Part shown: positions 16,697 to 25,902 of the stretch, in pieces
How the letters are laid out: each line of letters starts with the position of its first letter
Position numbering within the stretch: position 1 is the stretch's first letter
DNA from: CAWALV01 sp963782965
GTDB taxonomy: Bacteria > Actinomycetota > Actinomycetes > Acidothermales > Acidothermaceae
Length of the DNA: 64,000 nt
Reading direction: 5' to 3'
Assembly (NCBI GenBank): GCA_963782965.1
Contig: CAWALV010000006.1
Location: 1,984,001 to 2,048,000, forward strand
Position numbers and translations under genes: made by a program
The notes under the pieces: generated by a model
Database searches by the model: none
What the model was told of the DNA's origin: nothing
Seen by the model: only the letters and a program-made list of their open reading frames with translations

Positions 16697-19314
16697 GTCG
16701 GGTTCCCGACTGGTGCGGAGCCGGCCGGGGCGGCGTCAGCGCTCGTGGCCGCGCCGTCGGTGCCGGGGGTGTCGGCAATGCGGGCGGCGGCGCTGGGCAG
16801 CCGCAGCACCATGGTGAGCCCGCCGCCTGGGGTTTCTTCGGGCGACAGGGTGCCCTGCATTGCTTCGGTGAGGCCGCGGGCGAGCGCGAGCCCGAGCCCG
16901 ACGCCGCTGCTGTTGTCGTGATCGCCGAGCCGCTGGAACGGCGCGAAGACCCTTTCCTGTGCGTCGCGCGGTATGCCCGGGCCGCGGTCGATGACGCGCA
17001 GCTCGACCTGGTCGCCGAGTTCGCTGCCGGTGACGAGCGGCGGCCGGCCGGCGGGGCTGTAGCGAAGCGCGTTGCTGAGGAGGTTGACCACCACGCGCTC
17101 CAACAGGGCCGGGTCGGCGCGCACGTCGGGCAGGGTGTCGGGCACCTGTACCTGCACGGCGTTACCGTCGGGGCCGAGGTCATCGAGCACCTGCAGCATG
17201 ATCTCCTCGACGGCGACCGGGGTGAAGAACACCGACAGCGCGCCCGCTTGCAGGCGGCTCATGTCGAGCAGGTTGTCGACGAGTCTGGCGAGCTTGTCGA
17301 GGCTGGTATTGGCGGTGTCGAGCAGTTCTGCGCGTTGTTCCGCGGTGAATTCGACTTCGCTGCTGCGCAGGCCACCGACCGCGGCTTGCGCGGACGCGAG
17401 CGGGCTACGCAGGTCGTGGCTGACCGCGGCGAGCAACGCGGTGCGGGTGCGTTCGGCTTCGGCGAGCGGCTTGGCCGCTTCCGCGGCGTCGGCCAACCTG
17501 CGCTGCTCGAGCGCGGTGGCGGCGTGTGCGGCGAGGGCGCCGACCAGGCGGCGGTCCTCCGCCGGGAGCACCCGCCCGTACAGGCACAGCATGAGGTTGG
17601 CGCCGAGCGGCACTTCGACGTCGGCACCTGCCGGATCTGCGTCGAGTTGCGTGCCGACCGCTTCGACGACGCACCAGCCGCCGGTCGGGTGTTCTTGCGG
17701 GGCCGCCGCCGGCGGCCGCCGCTCGAGCAGCGCCGCCGACGTCATGCCGAATGTCTCGCGAAGCCGTTCGAGCAACTGCGGCACAGCTGCTTCGCCGCGC
17801 AGCACGCTTCCGGCAGCCGCGGCGAGCGTTTGTGCCTCGGCCGACGCGCGAGCGGCTTGCCTGGTCCGGCGGGCGGCGACGTCCACGACCGAGCTGACCA
17901 TCGCAGCGACCGCGACGAAGACGACGAGCGCAAGCACGTTGTTGCGATCGGCGATCGTCCAACGATGCAGCGGGGGTATGAAGTAGAAGTTCAGCAGCTG
18001 GCTGCCGCCAATCGCGGCGAGGACGGCCGGAATCGCGCCGCCGAGCAGTGCCACGACCACAACGACGAGCAGGAAGATCAGTGAGTCGCTCGTCAGATTG
18101 AGGCTCGCCCGCATGTGGGTGAGCAGGATTGTCAGGAGTGGCAGCGCGACGACAGCGACGACGCCTCCTTCGACGCGACGCCGTAACGTCAGCGCGCCGG
18201 TGACGGGAAGTATTCGGCGAGCGCGCCGGGCGCCGGCGTAGTCGTGGGTAACCACGTGCACGTCGATGTCGCCGGAGAGCCTGATGACCGTCGCACCCGT
18301 GCCGCGCCCGGTCAAGAAGGCCGTGACCGGTCCGCGGCGGCTCGCGCCAACGACCAGCTGGGTGGCGTGTTCTGCGCGGGCGAACTCCATGAGCGCACTC
18401 GGCACGTGGTCGCCGACGGTCTGGTGATAGGTGCCACCCAAGGACTCGACAAGTCGCCGCTGCTTCACCAGGGTTGCCGGGTCGGCGCCGGTGAGCCCGT
18501 CCGAGCGCGCGACGTGCACCGCGAGCAGGTCGCCGCCATGCGCGCGAGCAGCGATACGGGCACCACGGCGAATCAGAGTCTCGCCTTCGGGTCCGCCGGT
18601 GAGCGCGACAACGACCCGTTCGCGGGTTTCCCACACGCCGGTGATCTCGTGCTGTTCGCGATAGTGATCGAGCTGCTCCTCAACCTTGTCCGCCAACCAC
18701 AGCATGGCGAGTTCGCGCAGCGCCGTCAGGTTGCCGACACGGAAGTAGTTCGCCAGCGCGGCGTCGACCTTGTTCGGGGGGTAGATGTTGCCGTGGGCCA
18801 TCCGCCTGCGCAGCGCTTCGGCGGTCTGGTCGACGAGTTCGACCTGGCTGGCGGCGCGCACGACGGCGTCGGGCACGGTCTCGCGTTGCGGTACGCCGGT
18901 GATTTTCGAGACCACGTCGTTGAGTGATTCGAGGTGCTGGATGTTCACCGTCGTGATGACCGTAATGCCGGCGACGAGCAGCTCTTCGACGTCCTGCCAG
19001 CGCTTTTCGTTGCGCCCGCCGGGGACGTTGGTATGCGCCAGCTCGTCGATCAGCGCGACCTGCGGGTGGCGGGCCAAGATGGCGTCGACGTCCATCTCGC
19101 TGAACGTGGCGCCCCGGTATTCGACCGTCTTGCGTGCGACCACGTCGAGGTCACCGATCATGTCGGCCGTGTTCTGGCGGCCGTGGGTCTCGACGAATCC
19201 GACGACGACGTCGGTACCGCGCTCGCGGCGGCGCTGGCCCTCCCCGAGCATGGCGAAGGTCTTCCCGACGCCGGGCGCGGCGCCGAGGTAGACCCGCAAC
19301 TCACCACGCGACAT
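16693..19314 (-). CDS. kdpD: Osmosensitive potassium-sensing histidine kinase
   Basis: 873 residues. N-terminal KdpD domain with Walker-like GAAPGVGKTFAMLGEG and LIDELAHTN, a universal-stress-like domain (residues about 250-370), four transmembrane helices (about 400-500), a GAF-like region, HisKA with SHDLRSPLAS and HATPase_c with NLLSNALRYS and DRGPGI. Senses low potassium or turgor and phosphorylates KdpE. It is separated from kdpC by 17 bases. A decayed second kdpDE copy lies at 25518-25790. Confidence 0.96.
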   Translation of the reverse strand: MSRGELRVYLGAAPGVGKTFAMLGEGQRRRERGTDVVVGFVETHGRQNTADMIGDLDVVARKTVEYRGATFSEMDVDAILARHPQVALIDELAHTNVPGGRNEKRWQDVEELLVAGITVITTVNIQHLESLNDVVSKITGVPQRETVPDAVVRAASQVELVDQTAEALRRRMAHGNIYPPNKVDAALANYFRVGNLTALRELAMLWLADKVEEQLDHYREQHEITGVWETRERVVVALTGGPEGETLIRRGARIAARAHGGDLLAVHVARSDGLTGADPATLVKQRRLVESLGGTYHQTVGDHVPSALMEFARAEHATQLVVGASRRGPVTAFLTGRGTGATVIRLSGDIDVHVVTHDYAGARRARRILPVTGALTLRRRVEGGVVAVVALPLLTILLTHMRASLNLTSDSLIFLLVVVVVALLGGAIPAVLAAIGGSQLLNFYFIPPLHRWTIADRNNVLALVVFVAVAAMVSSVVDVAARRTRQAARASAEAQTLAAAAGSVLRGEAAVPQLLERLRETFGMTSAALLERRPPAAAPQEHPTGGWCVVEAVGTQLDADPAGADVEVPLGANLMLCLYGRVLPAEDRRLVGALAAHAATALEQRRLADAAEAAKPLAEAERTRTALLAAVSHDLRSPLASAQAAVGGLRSSEVEFTAEQRAELLDTANTSLDKLARLVDNLLDMSRLQAGALSVFFTPVAVEEIMLQVLDDLGPDGNAVQVQVPDTLPDVRADPALLERVVVNLLSNALRYSPAGRPPLVTGSELGDQVELRVIDRGPGIPRDAQERVFAPFQRLGDHDNSSGVGLGLALARGLTEAMQGTLSPEETPGGGLTMVLRLPSAAARIADTPGTDGAATSADAAPAGSAPVGNPT

Positions 19315-19331
19315 CGGCTACCCCTTCCGCC

Positions 19332-19952
19332 TCATGATCTCGCAGCCAGGCGGGCAAGCGCGATGTTGAGGTCGACGACGTTGACGCGCGGTTCGCCGAG
19401 AAAGCCGAGCGTGCGGCCCTGAACGTGGTGGCGGACCAGCGCTTCGACGGCGGCCGGGTCGAGGTGGCGGCTACGTGCCACCCGGTTCACCTGCTCGTAG
19501 GCGTAGGCCGGTGAGATGTCGGGGTCGAGACCCGAACCAGAGGCGGTGAGGGCATCTGGCGGAACGGACGCCGGGTCGACACCGTCGAACGCCGCGATCG
19601 TGGCTCGCCGCTGCTCGATCGCCTTGACCAGCACCGGGTTGCTCGGGCCGAGGTTCGTGGCACCTGAGTTCAACGGGTCGTAGCCACCGGCCGACGGTCG
19701 TGACTGGAACCACTGCGGCAGCGGGTTGCCGTTCGCGTCGGTGAAGCTTTGGCCCAGCAGGCTGGAACCGACGGCTTGACCGCCCATGTGCACGAGGGAG
19801 CCGTTGGCCTGGTGGGCAAGCACGAGCTGGCCGAACGCCGTCGTCGCGAGCGGGTAGGCAATGCCCGTCACGACGGTGAGGACGAGCAGCATCCTGAACG
19901 CGACCAGATGCTGCCGCACCGGCGTGGGAAGGTGGCCGACGAGTGACGTCAT
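19332..19952 (-). CDS. kdpC: Potassium-transporting ATPase, subunit C
   Basis: 206 residues. One N-terminal transmembrane helix (about 20-40) and the KdpC signature QWFQSRPSAGGYDPLNSGATNL (shown in part: RPSAGGYDPLNSGATNLGP). C-terminal ALVRHHVQGRTLGFLGEPRV is typical. Assists ATP binding to KdpB in the complex. Placed 3 bases after kdpB. Confidence 0.95.
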   Translation of the reverse strand: MTSLVGHLPTPVRQHLVAFRMLLVLTVVTGIAYPLATTAFGQLVLAHQANGSLVHMGGQAVGSSLLGQSFTDANGNPLPQWFQSRPSAGGYDPLNSGATNLGPSNPVLVKAIEQRRATIAAFDGVDPASVPPDALTASGSGLDPDISPAYAYEQVNRVARSRHLDPAAVEALVRHHVQGRTLGFLGEPRVNVVDLNIALARLAARS

Positions 19953-19955
19953 CGC

Positions 19956-22088
19956 TTATCGCATCCCCGGGATGAGTTGCACGAGCAGGTCGATGGCCTT
20001 GATGCCGAGAAAGGGCGCGACCAGGCCGCCGAACCCGTAGATCGTGAGGTTGCGCCGCAGCATCGCAGCAGCGCTGCTGGGCCGGTAGCGCACGCCACGC
20101 AATGCCAGCGGGATCAGCCCGATGATGATGAGGGCGTTGAAGACGACGGCCGACAGGATCGCCGTCTGCGGGCTGTGCAGCCGCATGATGTTCAGCTTGT
20201 CGAGGCCGGGATAGGCGGCGGCGAACATTGCCGGGATGATGGCGAAGTATTTCGCCACGTCGTTGGTGATGGAGAACGTCGTCAGCGCGCCGCGGGTGAT
20301 CAGCAGTTGCTTGCCGATCTCGACGATCTCGATGAGCTTCGTCGGGTTGGAATCCAGGTCGACCATGTTGCCCGCCTCTTTCGCGGCCGATGTCCCGGTG
20401 TTCATCGCGACTCCGACATCCGCTTGGGCGAGCGCGGGCGCGTCGTTGGTGCCGTCACCGGTCATCGCGACGAGTTTGCCGCCTGCCTGTTCGCGCTTGA
20501 TGAGCTCCAGCTTGTCTTCGGGCGTTGCCTCGGCGAGGAAGTCGTCCACCCCGGCCTCGTCGGCGATCGCCTTGGCGGTCAGCGGGTTGTCGCCGGTGAT
20601 CATCACCGTGCGGATTCCCATCGCCCGCATCTCGTCGAAGCGCTCGCGCATGCCGGCCTTGACGACATCCTTCAACTGCACGACGCCGAGCACGCGGGCG
20701 GCACCGCCCATCGATTCCGCCACGACCAACGGAGTACCGCCCGACGCTGCGATGCCGTCGACGAGGTCCCCCGTCTGCGCGGGGACGCTCCCACCGCGCT
20801 CGACGACCCAAGCCGTGACGGCGGCAGCAGCGCCCTTGCGTACCAAGCGGCTGCCGCCGTCCTCGGAAAGGTCGACACCGGACATCCGGGTCTGTGCGGA
20901 GAAGGGCACGAAGGTCGCGTGCGTCAACTCGCCTTCATGTCGCTCTCGCAGCCCATAACGCGTCTTCGCCAGGACGACGACCGAGCGGCCCTCGGGCGTC
21001 TCGTCGGCGAGGCTCGAAAGCTGCGCGGCATCGGCGAGGACGCCGTCGGCGACGCCACTCACCGGGAAGAAATCCGTCGCCTGCCGGTTGCCCAGGGTGA
21101 TCGTGCCGGTCTTGTCGAGCAGCAGCGTGTTGACGTCACCTGCGGCTTCGACCGCGCGACCCGACATCGCCAGCACGTTGCGCTGCACGAGGCGGTCCAT
21201 GCCTGCGATACCGATCGCCGACAACAGCGCACCGATCGTGGTAGGGATCAGGCACACGAGCAACGCGATCAGGATCAGCAGAGACTGCTTGGCGTTGCTG
21301 TAGATCGCCAGCGGCTGCAGTGTCGCGACCGCCAGCAGGAACACGATCGTCAACGACGCGAGCAAGATGTTCAGCGCGACCTCGTTGGGAGTCTTCTGCC
21401 GGGCCGCGCCCTCGACGAGCGCGATCATCCGGTCGATGAAGGTCTCCCCCGGCTTGCTGGTGATGCGCACGACTATCCGATCGGAGAGCACCTTGGTGCC
21501 ACCCGTGACCGCGCAGCGGTCGCCGCCGGACTCGCGAATCACCGGCGCCGACTCCCCTGTGATCGCCGACTCGTCGACGCTAGCAACCCCTTCGACGACA
21601 TCACCGTCGCCGGGAATGATCTGGCCGGCCTCCACCACGACGTGGTCACCGGCGCGCAGTGCCGGCGCTGCCACCGACTCCTCGCGTGCGTCACCGCCGG
21701 CCTTCCAGCCGAGGAGCCGCCGCGCCGTCGTCTCCTGGCGTGCCTTCCGCAAGGTCTCGGCCTGCGCCTTGCCGCGGCCTTCCGCTACCGCCTCCGCGAG
21801 GTTCGCGAACACCACGGTGGCCCACAGCCACGCGGTGACCAGGATCGCGAAGTCGGTGTGGTCGCGCACCGCCTGCCACGTCGTGAGTACCGAACCGATC
21901 TCGACGATGAGCATCACCGGGTTGCGCCAGAGCGTGCGCGGATCGAGCTTGCGGACCGCGTCCGGTAGCGAGGCGAGAAGGAGCTTCGGGTCAAGGAGGC
22001 CGCCGCCGACCTGACGACGGGCAGGTGAAGATGTCGACGGGCCACTGCTCGGCGCAGCTGAGCGGGGAGCGGGGCTCACTGGCGTCAT
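19956..22088 (-). CDS. kdpB: Potassium-transporting P-type ATPase, subunit B
   Basis: 710 residues, P-type ATPase. Actuator motif TGESAP, phosphorylation motif LLLDKTGTITLG (around residue 330), hinge MTGDGTNDAPALAQADVGVA and the KdpB-type membrane segment MVDLDSNPTKLIEIVEIGKQ. It couples ATP hydrolysis to potassium uptake through KdpA. It overlaps kdpA by 4 bases. The N-terminal 30 residues are Pro/Ser-rich and not part of the core. Confidence 0.97.
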   Translation of the reverse strand: MTPVSPAPRSAAPSSGPSTSSPARRQVGGGLLDPKLLLASLPDAVRKLDPRTLWRNPVMLIVEIGSVLTTWQAVRDHTDFAILVTAWLWATVVFANLAEAVAEGRGKAQAETLRKARQETTARRLLGWKAGGDAREESVAAPALRAGDHVVVEAGQIIPGDGDVVEGVASVDESAITGESAPVIRESGGDRCAVTGGTKVLSDRIVVRITSKPGETFIDRMIALVEGAARQKTPNEVALNILLASLTIVFLLAVATLQPLAIYSNAKQSLLILIALLVCLIPTTIGALLSAIGIAGMDRLVQRNVLAMSGRAVEAAGDVNTLLLDKTGTITLGNRQATDFFPVSGVADGVLADAAQLSSLADETPEGRSVVVLAKTRYGLRERHEGELTHATFVPFSAQTRMSGVDLSEDGGSRLVRKGAAAAVTAWVVERGGSVPAQTGDLVDGIAASGGTPLVVAESMGGAARVLGVVQLKDVVKAGMRERFDEMRAMGIRTVMITGDNPLTAKAIADEAGVDDFLAEATPEDKLELIKREQAGGKLVAMTGDGTNDAPALAQADVGVAMNTGTSAAKEAGNMVDLDSNPTKLIEIVEIGKQLLITRGALTTFSITNDVAKYFAIIPAMFAAAYPGLDKLNIMRLHSPQTAILSAVVFNALIIIGLIPLALRGVRYRPSSAAAMLRRNLTIYGFGGLVAPFLGIKAIDLLVQLIPGMR

Positions 22089-23749
22089 CCGTGTATCCCT
22101 TCGGCGAGGGGTCCGAGAGCGAGCGCCGGGAAGAAGGTCAGGCCCACGACGATCACAACGACCCCGGCCACGAGTCCCACGAACAGCGGCCGGTGCGTGG
22201 CGAGCGTGCCCGCCGTCTGCGGTACGGGCTGCTGGCGGGCGAGCGAACCGGCCAGCCCGAGCGCGAAGACCATCGGCAGGAAGCGAGCGAGCAGCATGAC
22301 CACGCCGCCGACCGTGTTGTACCAGGCGGTGTTCCCGGCGAGGCCGGCGAAGGCCGAGCCGTTGTTGTTGGCCTGCGAGGTGAACGCGTACAGCACCTCG
22401 GAAAGGCCGTGCGGTCCGCTGTTGAGAATCGCGGCTCGTTCGCCCGGAAACGCCAGTGCGAGCGCAGTCGCGATCAGCACGCAGGCCGGTGTAGCCAGGA
22501 TGTAGAGACTGGCGAACTTGATTTCGCGGGCCTGAATCTTCTTACCGAGATACTCCGGAGTACGGCCGACCATGAGGCCGGCAACGAACACGGCGACCAC
22601 AGCGATCACGAGAATGCCGTAGAGCCCCGAGCCCACGCCTCCGGGCACGATCTCGCCGGTCATCATCGACGCGATGAGCACGCCACCGCCGAGCGCGGTG
22701 TAGCTCTCGTGGAACGAGTTCACTGCTCCGGTGGAGGTCAGCGTGGTCGACGACGCCCACACCGAGCTCGCCGGGACGCCGAAGCGCACCTCCTTGCCTT
22801 CCATCGACGCGTGTGCCGCCATCGGTGCCGCCCCCTGGTGAGCCGCCTCGAAGCCCCACACGGCAGCGACGGAAGCCACCCAGAACACCACCATGACGGC
22901 CACGATCGCGTAGCCCTGCCGGAGATCGCCGACCATGCGCCCGAACGTGCGCGGCAGCGAGAACGGGATCAGCAGCAGCAGGAAGTTCTCGAAGATGTTC
23001 GTGAACGGATTGGGGTTCTCGAAGGGATGTGCGGAGTTCGCGTTGTAGAAGCCACCACCGTTGGTACCCAACTCCTTGATGGCTTCCTGGCTTGCCACCG
23101 GCCCGCCCGTAACGGCCTGGTGGCCGCCCGCGAGGGTGGCGAACGTGTGCGGGCCGTGCAGGTTCTGGATCACGCCGCCGGCCAGCAGCACGATCGCCGC
23201 AAGAACGCTCAGCGGGAGCAGAATCCGCAGTGTCGCGCGCGTGACGTCGACCCAGAAGTTGCCGAGCTTGTTGGTCTTCGAACGCGCGAATCCGCGCACG
23301 AGTGCGATCGCCACCGCGATGCCCACTGCGGCCGAGGCGAAATTCTGCACTGCGAGCCCGGCCATCTGCACGAGGTGGCCCATGGTCGCCTCGCCGGAGT
23401 AGTACTGCCAGTTGGTGTTCGTGACGAACGACGCTGCGGTATTCCACGCCAGCGCCGGCTTCACCGCCGGCAACCCGAGCGCCAACCACAGGTGGTTCTG
23501 CAAGCGTTCGAACGCATACAGCGCGAGAACGGAGACCAGCGAGAACGCCAGCACCGATCGCAGGTAGACGGGCCAGGTCTGTTCGGCATCGCCGTTGACG
23601 CCGACGAGCCGATAGAACGCACGTTCCAGCCGTAGATGGCGGGAGGCGGTGAAGACACGGGCCATGTAATCGCCCAGCGGGCGGAAGCACACCGCCAGCG
23701 CGAGAACGAGCAGCCCCGCTTGCAGCAGCCCGGCCGTTGTGCCACTCAT
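22085..23749 (-). CDS. kdpA: Potassium-transporting ATPase, subunit A
   Basis: 554 residues from ATG 23749. Ten transmembrane helices with the superfamily-of-K-transporters pore loops, for example NTNWQYYSGEATMG and GTNGGGFYNANSAHPFENPN. It is the potassium-selective channel-like subunit. The ATG shares one base with the kdpF stop (TGATG), so the two are translationally coupled. Longer upstream starts would overlap kdpF and are rejected. Confidence 0.97.
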   Translation of the reverse strand: MSGTTAGLLQAGLLVLALAVCFRPLGDYMARVFTASRHLRLERAFYRLVGVNGDAEQTWPVYLRSVLAFSLVSVLALYAFERLQNHLWLALGLPAVKPALAWNTAASFVTNTNWQYYSGEATMGHLVQMAGLAVQNFASAAVGIAVAIALVRGFARSKTNKLGNFWVDVTRATLRILLPLSVLAAIVLLAGGVIQNLHGPHTFATLAGGHQAVTGGPVASQEAIKELGTNGGGFYNANSAHPFENPNPFTNIFENFLLLLIPFSLPRTFGRMVGDLRQGYAIVAVMVVFWVASVAAVWGFEAAHQGAAPMAAHASMEGKEVRFGVPASSVWASSTTLTSTGAVNSFHESYTALGGGVLIASMMTGEIVPGGVGSGLYGILVIAVVAVFVAGLMVGRTPEYLGKKIQAREIKFASLYILATPACVLIATALALAFPGERAAILNSGPHGLSEVLYAFTSQANNNGSAFAGLAGNTAWYNTVGGVVMLLARFLPMVFALGLAGSLARQQPVPQTAGTLATHRPLFVGLVAGVVVIVVGLTFFPALALGPLAEGIHG

Positions 23750-23838
23750 CAGAATCGCTCCGGAAAGAGCAACGCCACGACGAGAAACCCGGCCAAGACG
23801 ACGGCCACCACAAGCCCGACGACGTCCGACACGCTCAC
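23749..23838 (-). CDS. kdpF: KdpF, small stabilising subunit of the Kdp ATPase
   Basis: 29 residues: MSVSDVVGLVVAVVLAGFLV then VALLFPERF. A single transmembrane helix, the usual KdpF size, and the C-terminal LFPERF block typical of KdpF. GTG start overlaps the stop of the preceding microprotein by 4 bases and its own stop overlaps the kdpA start. It stabilises the KdpABC complex in the membrane. Confidence 0.9.
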   Translation of the reverse strand: MSVSDVVGLVVAVVLAGFLVVALLFPERF

Positions 23839-23918
23839 AGCCGCTCGACCCCACGTGCGATGAGTGCCAGCACGGCGAAGATCCCGAGCGTGAGGAGCAC
23901 GAATCCGACGTCAGCCAT
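23835..23918 (-). CDS. 27-residue membrane microprotein of the kdp operon
   Basis: MADVGFVLLTLGIFAVLALI followed by ARGVERL. One hydrophobic helix and a short positive C-terminal tail. GGAG lies 7 bases before the ATG. The stop overlaps the kdpF start by 4 bases and the start overlaps the upstream membrane gene by 8 bases, so coding is well supported by context. It resembles KdpF in size but ends GVERL rather than FPERF. Function unknown; a second small Kdp subunit is an inference. Confidence 0.75.
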   Translation of the reverse strand: MADVGFVLLTLGIFAVLALIARGVERL

Positions 23919-24363
23919 GACGATCTCCAGGGGTGGGAACAGCCGAGAGGGTTTCGGCGAAACCCGCGTTGGGTGCGCGCGGTGTCTTCCGCACCGCCAG
24001 CAGGCCGGCACGCACAACCGAGACGCCGAGCGTGACGGCAAAGAACAGGCCGAGCCGCAAGAGATCCACCGCGCCGTGCCAGCGCAGCTGCGCATACCGG
24101 TCCACCACCAGGCCATTGGTGGACAACCACGCCAGCCCCGCCGCCGCTAACGCATCGAGCGGGTGAAGCCACCACACGAGCAGCGCAAGCACGACTGTCA
24201 TCACTGCGGCGCCGGCGGTTGCATCGAGGTGCGCACGCAACGCTCCCAAGAGCACTGCGGTGGCCAGCAGCACGCCGAAGGCAAGCGATAGGCCGATACC
24301 GGCGGCCAGCCTGCCATCGCCAGTGCCGCGCAGGAGCAGCTCTCTGCTGGGGTGTGAACGCAT
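23911..24363 (-). CDS. Membrane protein leading the kdp operon
   Basis: 150 residues. About three to four hydrophobic segments: GLSLAFGVLLATAVLLGALR, AGAAVMTVVLALLVWWLHPL, ALAAAGLAWLSTNGLVV and LLRLGLFFAVTLGVSVVRAG. It is the first gene of the kdp transcript and overlaps the microprotein. I know similar unnamed proteins at this place in other actinobacterial kdp operons, but no function. The ATG at 24363 has no clear Shine-Dalgarno sequence. Confidence 0.7.
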   Translation of the reverse strand: MRSHPSRELLLRGTGDGRLAAGIGLSLAFGVLLATAVLLGALRAHLDATAGAAVMTVVLALLVWWLHPLDALAAAGLAWLSTNGLVVDRYAQLRWHGAVDLLRLGLFFAVTLGVSVVRAGLLAVRKTPRAPNAGFAETLSAVPTPGDRHG

Positions 24364-24587
24364 GGAGTGAAGTGAACTCTGCCCCGAGCCGCGTAGCGGC
24401 TCCTTAACGCCCTCTCAACACGGCCGCACGCAACCTCAACGGGTTCTTAGCGCCTCGAGGCCGTGACCCCCGGCGCCGAGCGAAGAGGTGGCGTGGAAAT
24501 CTGGCCGTCACCCGGCCGGAACGGCCGCGACACGTGCGTGCGCAACGATGCTCCAACCAGGCACGAAATACCCGGTGAGGCGAGAGC
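24364..24587. promoter_or_regulatory. Divergent region between kdp operon and ACT-domain gene
   Basis: 224 bases with no gene. It must hold the kdp promoter and probably KdpE sites. Visible: a 7-bp hairpin GAGCCGC-gta-GCGGCTC at 24386-24402 in the kdp leader, and AT-containing patches CTTAAC and TTCTTAG nearby. No exact KdpE motif can be named. Confidence 0.45.
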
Positions 24588-25265
24588 ATGCTGCATCTGC
24601 TGCGCGTGACCGTGCCTGACCGACCCGGTTCCCTTGGCGCGCTGGCCACCGCGATCGGGGCGGCCGGCGGCGACATCGCGGCCATCGACGTGGTCGAGCG
24701 GGGGCCGCACTTCGCCGTCGACGACATCCTCGTCGACCTCGACGCGGCGGCTCAGCGCGAGATTCGCGACGCGCTGAGCGCCGTGCCCGGCGTCGCAGTC
24801 GAGTCGTTGCAGCCGTACACCGACGGCGACCAGCTCATCGACGGGCTCGACGTTCTCGACGGGCTTACGGCCAGCCGGGCGCTCGCTGCGATCGTTCGGG
24901 TGACCCCGGCGATCATCCGGGCACGGTGGGCCGTCGTGCTCACCGTCACCGACCGCGCCGCCGTCACCACCCAGGCCAGCTCCAACGCACCACGCGCGCG
25001 CTGGGCCAGTCTGCCCTGGCTGCCGCTGTCGGGAGCTCGCTGCCTCCACGCCGATCCGGCCTGGGTCCCCCACGCATGGGGCGATTCCCCGGAGCTCGCC
25101 GCATCCCCGATAGCCGACTCCTCCGTACTGCTCACCATCCGACCGTTCGGGCCGAGGTTTCGCGACACCGAGCTGGCCAAACTGGCGCACCTCAGTGCGC
25201 TCGCCGGCCTGGCCGCCCACGGCCCGACGGGCGCGGCCCTCGATCTGGCCCACACCGACGCGTAG
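24588..25265 (+). CDS. ACT-domain protein
   Basis: 225 residues. The first 75 residues are an ACT domain (MLHLLRVTVPDRPGSLGALA, AAIDVVERG), a fold that usually binds amino acids as a regulator. The rest has no named domain; ends LSALAGLAAHGPTGAALDLA. Known in other actinobacteria near gatCAB/ligA; here it stands alone and is divergent from kdp. Role unknown. A strong terminator follows at 25382. Confidence 0.85.
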   Translation: MLHLLRVTVPDRPGSLGALATAIGAAGGDIAAIDVVERGPHFAVDDILVDLDAAAQREIRDALSAVPGVAVESLQPYTDGDQLIDGLDVLDGLTASRALAAIVRVTPAIIRARWAVVLTVTDRAAVTTQASSNAPRARWASLPWLPLSGARCLHADPAWVPHAWGDSPELAASPIADSSVLLTIRPFGPRFRDTELAKLAHLSALAGLAAHGPTGAALDLAHTDA

Positions 25266-25381
25266 CCGAGCAGTACGAAGGCCAAACCCTGCGCATCTCG
25301 CGTGTGTTGACCTGCCGAGTCGATGACCACCGCGGCGGGCTCGGACTGGGGCCCGGCGACCGATGTGCCCGAGCAAACAGC

Positions 25382-25409
25382 AACGCCCAGGCCGCTTGAC
25401 CTGGGCGTT
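25382..25409 (+). terminator. Intrinsic terminator after the ACT-domain gene
   Basis: AACGCCCAGG and CCTGGGCGTT form a perfect 10-bp stem with an 8-base loop, followed by a T. Outer bases GAGCAA and TTGCTC can extend the pairing with a bulge. It lies directly left of the presumed attachment repeat of the island. Confidence 0.7.
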
Positions 25410-25413
25410 TGCT

Positions 25414-25428
25414 CGTAGCCCCGACCGG
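25414..25428 (+). repeat. Putative attachment site repeat, left end
   Basis: CGTAGCCCCGACCGG is identical to the end of tRNA-Glu at 33708-33722. It covers the discriminator base, the acceptor 3' strand and part of the T stem, the part usually duplicated by tRNA-targeting integration. Confidence 0.65.
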
Positions 25429-25517
25429 TGGCTATGCGAACCTTCGAGCGACCCTCAACGGCCTACGCAGAGTAACCGGCGCGTTGCACCACGGACGTTC
25501 GACGCCGCGTCGGCAAG

Positions 25518-25790
25518 CCTAGCGGCTCGAGACACCAGTAGCCCTGGGTTCGGTGACCAGGTGGGGCAGGGGGCCGGGGTCGGCTTCGAGCGCCAACCGC
25601 GGGGCTGTGCACCGGCGCCAGAGCGACTTGCGGGTGGCGCATGCTGGGCCCAACGTTGGTTGTCGGGCCCAGATCGTCGAGCGCACCCAAAACCGATCTC
25701 CTCGACGGCGACCCGCTGAAGAACACCCACCACGGGCTGCTCGGGTACACCTCGTGTCGAGCAGGCTGCTGGCGAGAGGTGTCACTGTGC
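25518..25790 (-). pseudogene. Decayed kdpD-kdpE relic
   Basis: The minus strand still matches the real kdp genes. 25518-25620 aligns with the kdpE 3' end (16022-16110); residues like RPRPPAPPGHRTQGYWCLEP echo DPGRPRHLLTEPGMGYRFKP. 25650-25785 aligns with the kdpD kinase region near 17150-17290, including the shared run ATCTCCTCGACGGCGACC on the plus strand. Frames are broken and most of both genes is deleted. The order kdpD then kdpE is kept. The rest of 25266-25902 holds no gene that I can support. Confidence 0.7.
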
Positions 25791-25902
25791 GATGTTCTTG
25801 GGGACGACCGGCGCACGGGGTAGCGGGAGACTGCACGGGCCTTCAAGCCGGCCAACGAGGCTCCGTCGATGTCTCGCTGGTCAACGCCAGAGCATGGCCC
25901 GA

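Noticed and set aside
24926..25399. 157-residue plus-strand frame overlapping the ACT-domain gene
   Set aside because: Out-of-frame shadow with no domain; the ACT frame explains the region.
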